A DNA stretch of 64,000 bases. Source: Sceloporus undulatus (lineage: Eukaryota; Chordata; Lepidosauria; Squamata; Phrynosomatidae). The notes under the pieces were generated by a model that made no database searches, was not told where the DNA came from, and worked only from the letters and a program-made list of their open reading frames with translations. The position numbers and the translations under genes are program-made. Every line of letters begins with the position of its first letter. The stretch's first letter is position 1. The stretch is from NCBI RefSeq assembly GCF_019175285.1, contig NC_056527.1, positions 117,383,418-117,447,417 on the forward strand, read 5' to 3'. Shown in pieces: positions 62,401 to 64,000 of the stretch.

Positions 62401-62902
62401 ACACTTCTCTAGGTATTTGTAGGTCCTCCAGCAGTATTCTAAGGTCAGCTTCTGGCGAATGTGGAGATTCCTAGAGACATATTCTCTCAGGTTAAGTTTT
62501 TTTATTTGTGGGTTTTCCGCTTTTGCGGGAGCCCTGTGCCCCTAACCCCAGCGAAGGTGGAGCACCCACTGTGTTGCTTTAACATGTGTTGTAAGCTGGT
62601 TTGGCTCCCATGGGGGGGAAAGTGGTGCACAAATGAAATACAGTGATGCCTTTCCTTCCCAGATCACTGTATTGTCTGCAATGACCGAGGAAGCTGCTGT
62701 TGCTATCAAGGCCATGGCTAAATAAAGGAACCACAGGTGAGTCTGGGGCAAGTTGGAGCAGCGGAGAAGGAGATGAAGCGAAAGGGACCAGCAAGTCACG
62801 GAGCTGCCTATTTGTGGTGCTCCAATGCCTTGTGCCCAGCGAGAAGGACCATCCTCTCTCTCACTCCCGGCTTCTTCTCTCCCTTTCACTTTTTGCTTTC
62901 AG
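49960..62902 (+). CDS. EIF5A: EIF5A gene (translation factor eIF5A), whole locus
   Basis: Ribosome-binding factor that relieves stalling at polyproline and other difficult peptide bonds and aids termination; active only when one lysine is converted to hypusine by DHPS and DOHH. A non-coding exon ends at 50,052. Coding exons at 56,778, 59,887, 61,558 and 62,663 give 55+35+44+20 = 154 residues, identical to human eIF5A1 at every position I can recall. The hypusine lysine is residue 50 in [12 protein letters not shown]. An in-frame TGA at 56,769-56,771, upstream of the ATG within the same exon, rules out an N-terminally extended form through that acceptor. The gene extends into a 3' UTR after a further intron. 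Confidence 0.97.
50080..50153. repeat. Perfect 31-base inverted repeat, 12-base loop
   Basis: Arms 50,080-50,110 and 50,123-50,153 are exact reverse complements, centred on CCCGGGACGG / CCGTCCCGGG. It starts 28 bases after the donor of the EIF5A first exon, so the pre-mRNA would carry a very GC-rich hairpin. It could be genuine or an assembly artefact. Confidence 0.9.
50490..51300 (+). repeat. Degenerate G-rich minisatellite in EIF5A intron 1
   Basis: About ten diverged units of roughly 50-85 bases, built from TGGGGGCTGACCAGTTGTGG, GCATTAATGATATGCATTA and TTAATAGGGG. The GGCATTA-type core recurs near 50,533, 50,705, 50,830, 50,903, 50,955, 51,078, 51,155 and 51,277. Confidence 0.65.
51300..52760 (+). 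other. EIF5A: G-rich first part of EIF5A intron 1, no gene seen
   Basis: The plus strand carries many runs of six or more Gs (for example near 51,855, 52,145 and 52,455). Long open frames here, such as 51,809-52,327, have skewed Gly/Trp composition and no family likeness. The matching TIR-free, repeat-poor content suggests plain intron. Confidence 0.6.
52760..55210 (+). other. EIF5A: EIF5A intron 1 middle, nothing recognised
   Basis: Mixed-composition intron without dense repeats. Open frames on both strands (53,272-53,721 minus; 53,844-54,404 minus) overlap one another and show no domain or splice support. I see no RNA gene in it. Confidence 0.5.
56392..56452 (+). repeat. (GT)n microsatellite followed by a G run
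   Basis: About 23 GT dinucleotides directly followed by 14 Gs, about 300 bases upstream of the EIF5A coding exon 1 acceptor. Confidence 0.95.
56778..56942 (+). CDS. EIF5A: EIF5A coding exon 1 (hypusine site)
   Basis: The exon begins at 56,756 after acceptor tcctctag. ATG at 56,778 lies in a strong context (ccaccATGG). 55 codons from [19 protein letters not shown] to the hypusination loop [10 protein letters not shown], with Lys50 the modified residue. Donor gtaagt. Confidence 0.98.
57000..59880 (+). other. EIF5A: EIF5A intron 2, nothing recognised beyond short inverted repeats
   Basis: No splice-supported coding frame. Short diverged foldback pieces with CTCCCAGAATTCC-type arms occur near 58,965-59,020, and TGTGCTGGACTGCA-type arms near 59,629-59,710. 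Confidence 0.5.
59887..59991 (+). CDS. EIF5A: EIF5A coding exon 2
   Basis: 105 bases, phase 0: [35 protein letters not shown]. It completes the N-terminal SH3-like domain and the linker. Canonical acceptor and donor (gtaggt). Confidence 0.98.
60150..61070 (+). mobile_element. CR1-type LINE, 3' part with reverse-transcriptase end
   Basis: A 205-codon open frame holds the C-terminal part of a non-LTR reverse transcriptase: [18 protein letters not shown], the catalytic FADDTKL, then [20 protein letters not shown] and the typical CR1 end [16 protein letters not shown]. The frame breaks near 60,771, after which the CR1 3' end continues (GGTGATATGATCGCCCTGTT). 5' truncated, as most copies are. It lies in EIF5A intron 3. 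Confidence 0.9.
61355..61500 (+). mobile_element. ACA-tailed SINE, 5'-truncated
   Basis: Contains GGGCAAGTCACAGTCT, a GAGGATGGCA segment, GCCAAGAAAACCCCATGA and ends in CAGCAACAACAA. It lies just upstream of EIF5A coding exon 3. Confidence 0.75.
61558..61689 (+). CDS. EIF5A: EIF5A coding exon 3
   Basis: 132 bases, phase 0: [44 protein letters not shown]. This is the C-terminal OB-fold domain. It follows a CR1 LINE and a SINE fragment in the preceding intron. Confidence 0.98.
62240..62572 (+). mobile_element. Short pogo/mariner-like element (CACTCATCCCTCC family), diverged
   Basis: Shares its body with copies at 43,891 and 46,101: TAGGAATTTCTAGGTCCTC, an internal palindrome, and CCTGTGCCCCTAACCC near the end. 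Ends resemble TA..CAGT/ACTG. It ends about 90 bases before the last EIF5A coding exon. Confidence 0.6.
62663..62725 (+). CDS. EIF5A: EIF5A coding exon 4 and stop
   Basis: [20 protein letters not shown] then TAA. The end of the protein is unchanged from mammals. The exon runs on to a donor (cacag|gtgagt) at 62,736/62,737 in the 3' UTR. Confidence 0.98.
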   Translation: MTVLSAMTEEAAVAIKAMAK

Positions 62903-63160
62903 GGCGGCAGCAGCAGCAGCAACAACAGCAGCAGCCCCAACTTGTTATGAACCAGAGAGGATCGCAACCCGCAGGCTGTCAGATTTCGCTCCAAACCACC
63001 CAGATCTTTTTTTTTCTCTTCCCCCTCCTTTAAAAAAAAAGAAAGAAAAGAAAGCAGAACCTTCCACTCTCCCTTTTGAATTAAACAAAAGAAAAGAAAC
63101 TTTTTATTTTGTGGTCTTTTTAAAGGAAAAAAGAAAGCAAGCAAGCAGGATGCTAATGTT
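62903..63160 (+). other. EIF5A: EIF5A 3' UTR exon (3' end unknown)
   Basis: Acceptor ttttgctttcag at 62,891-62,902 follows the in-UTR donor at 62,737. The exon begins GGCGGCAGCAGCAGC, like the GGTGG-CAGCAG start of the human 3' UTR exon. An ATTAAA lies near 63,079, but no AATAAA is seen before the window end, so the true 3' end may lie further on. Confidence 0.6.
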
Positions 63161-64000
63161 ATTTCTTTATTATTATTATTATTATTATAATATTATTTTT
63201 CTTCTTGTTTGGCCCTCCGACCCCCTCCCCTCTCTTGGGTGCTAGTGACACTACAGCTGTTTTCTGGTAAGAGAAGTTGAGAATTTGCACTTAAAGGAAA
63301 ATATTTAAACTGCTAGAAGGAGGAAAAACAAAACAAAACCTTTGCAAAAGACTCATGTTTAATTTTTTTAGTTCTAATGCTTCTATCTAGAGGTGGTGGT
63401 GTTTGCTTGTGGGGTGGGGGGAGGAACTGCCCTTTTTCAGGAATGGCGAAGTGAGCAAAGTACTGTGGCGAATTGCAGAGTCGCGCGCTTTAACCCCCTT
63501 CAGGTGTGTCTTGTCCTTGTGAGTGTTCCTTGTCGAGGCAGGAGAGGGCAAGTACAGCTCCCTCCCCACTCCCCCCAAAAACGGTGGTTGCAGCAATTTG
63601 GTCAATTCTATTGGACAGCATCCTTTCTTGTGCTTCGAGGTTATATCCATTCAGTGTATTTTCTTTTGGGGATGGCTGCTCTGGTCGCTCAGCTTGCTTA
63701 ACCCCTCCTTCTTTCCAGTCCCTTCTGGAACACATCTGACCATTGCCTCTTACCTGGACAGAGCAGGGGTGAGGGGTCCCTGCCAGGCATGGAGCAGAGC
63801 GCTCTCTCTCTCCCGCTGTGTCTCCAAAGTGGCCCCCGAATCGCCCCTGGCTGTTTGGCAAAAGACGCACACCCACCTTCGGCTCCCATGCCACCGGAGC
63901 CTGGGGTCCCTGTCAATCATGTTTTAGTTCCTTCCCCCCCCTCCAGTGCTGTAGTTGCCTCTGAGCCCTTGGCGCTAGCCACTCGCACGCCTCCCCCCTC
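63160..64000 (+). other. Downstream of EIF5A 3' UTR, no gene identified
   Basis: Starts with a (TTA)n stretch at 63,163-63,196. Open frames are short and mutually overlapping. This may still be 3' UTR or the spacer to the next gene. Confidence 0.4.

Overview
The window is vertebrate nuclear DNA, almost certainly from a squamate reptile and probably an iguanian lizard. Evidence: split genes with GT-AG introns, CpG-island promoters, CR1-type LINE fragments, many ACA-tailed tRNA-derived SINEs, 5S-rRNA-derived SINEs, and dense short DNA transposons. Three host genes are present in the order and orientation I know from mammals: SLC2A4 (+), YBX2 (-), EIF5A (+). Species and family assignments come from reading the sequence and from memory of the families; no search was run.

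Region 1 to about 2.7 kb holds repeats and the probable 5' flank of SLC2A4. From 5,701 to 18,655 ten coding exons of SLC2A4 (GLUT4, insulin-responsive glucose transporter) are clear, with matching phases, canonical splice sites and no disabling change. The first coding exon is uncertain (best candidate 2,711-2,767). A polyadenylation signal lies at 18,915. The introns are filled with SINEs and short mariner/pogo-like elements.

From about 19 to 28 kb lies repeat-rich sequence between two tail-to-tail genes. It includes a roughly 1-kb foldback element with a mariner-type foldback element inside it, and a pogo-like element split by another insertion with a target-site duplication.

YBX2 (Y-box protein 2, germ-cell mRNA-masking protein) runs on the minus strand from the ATG at 39,881 down to a tentative terminal exon at 28,051. 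Seven of eight main exons match the known Y-box exon plan exactly (64-, 34- and 90-base cold-shock exons). The promoter is a CpG island with a TATA-like box and two Y-box motifs, the family's own binding site. Degenerate tandem repeats flank it on both sides.

From 40.3 to 49.3 kb is a spacer dominated by foldback elements, SINEs and LINE tails. EIF5A follows: a CpG-island promoter with nine NRF-1-like sites, partly made by a tandem duplication of about 180-190 bp, plus an X-box-like palindrome; a non-coding first exon; a long intron beginning with a perfect 31-base inverted repeat and a G-rich degenerate minisatellite; four coding exons giving a 154-residue protein that matches human eIF5A at every residue I can recall; and an intron in the 3' UTR. 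The window ends inside or just after the EIF5A 3' UTR.

The three genes do not form one pathway: glucose uptake, germline mRNA storage and translation elongation. They are a conserved neighbourhood. I see no prokaryotic-style system, CRISPR array or new gene cluster. The most novel-looking content is in regulatory and repeat architecture.
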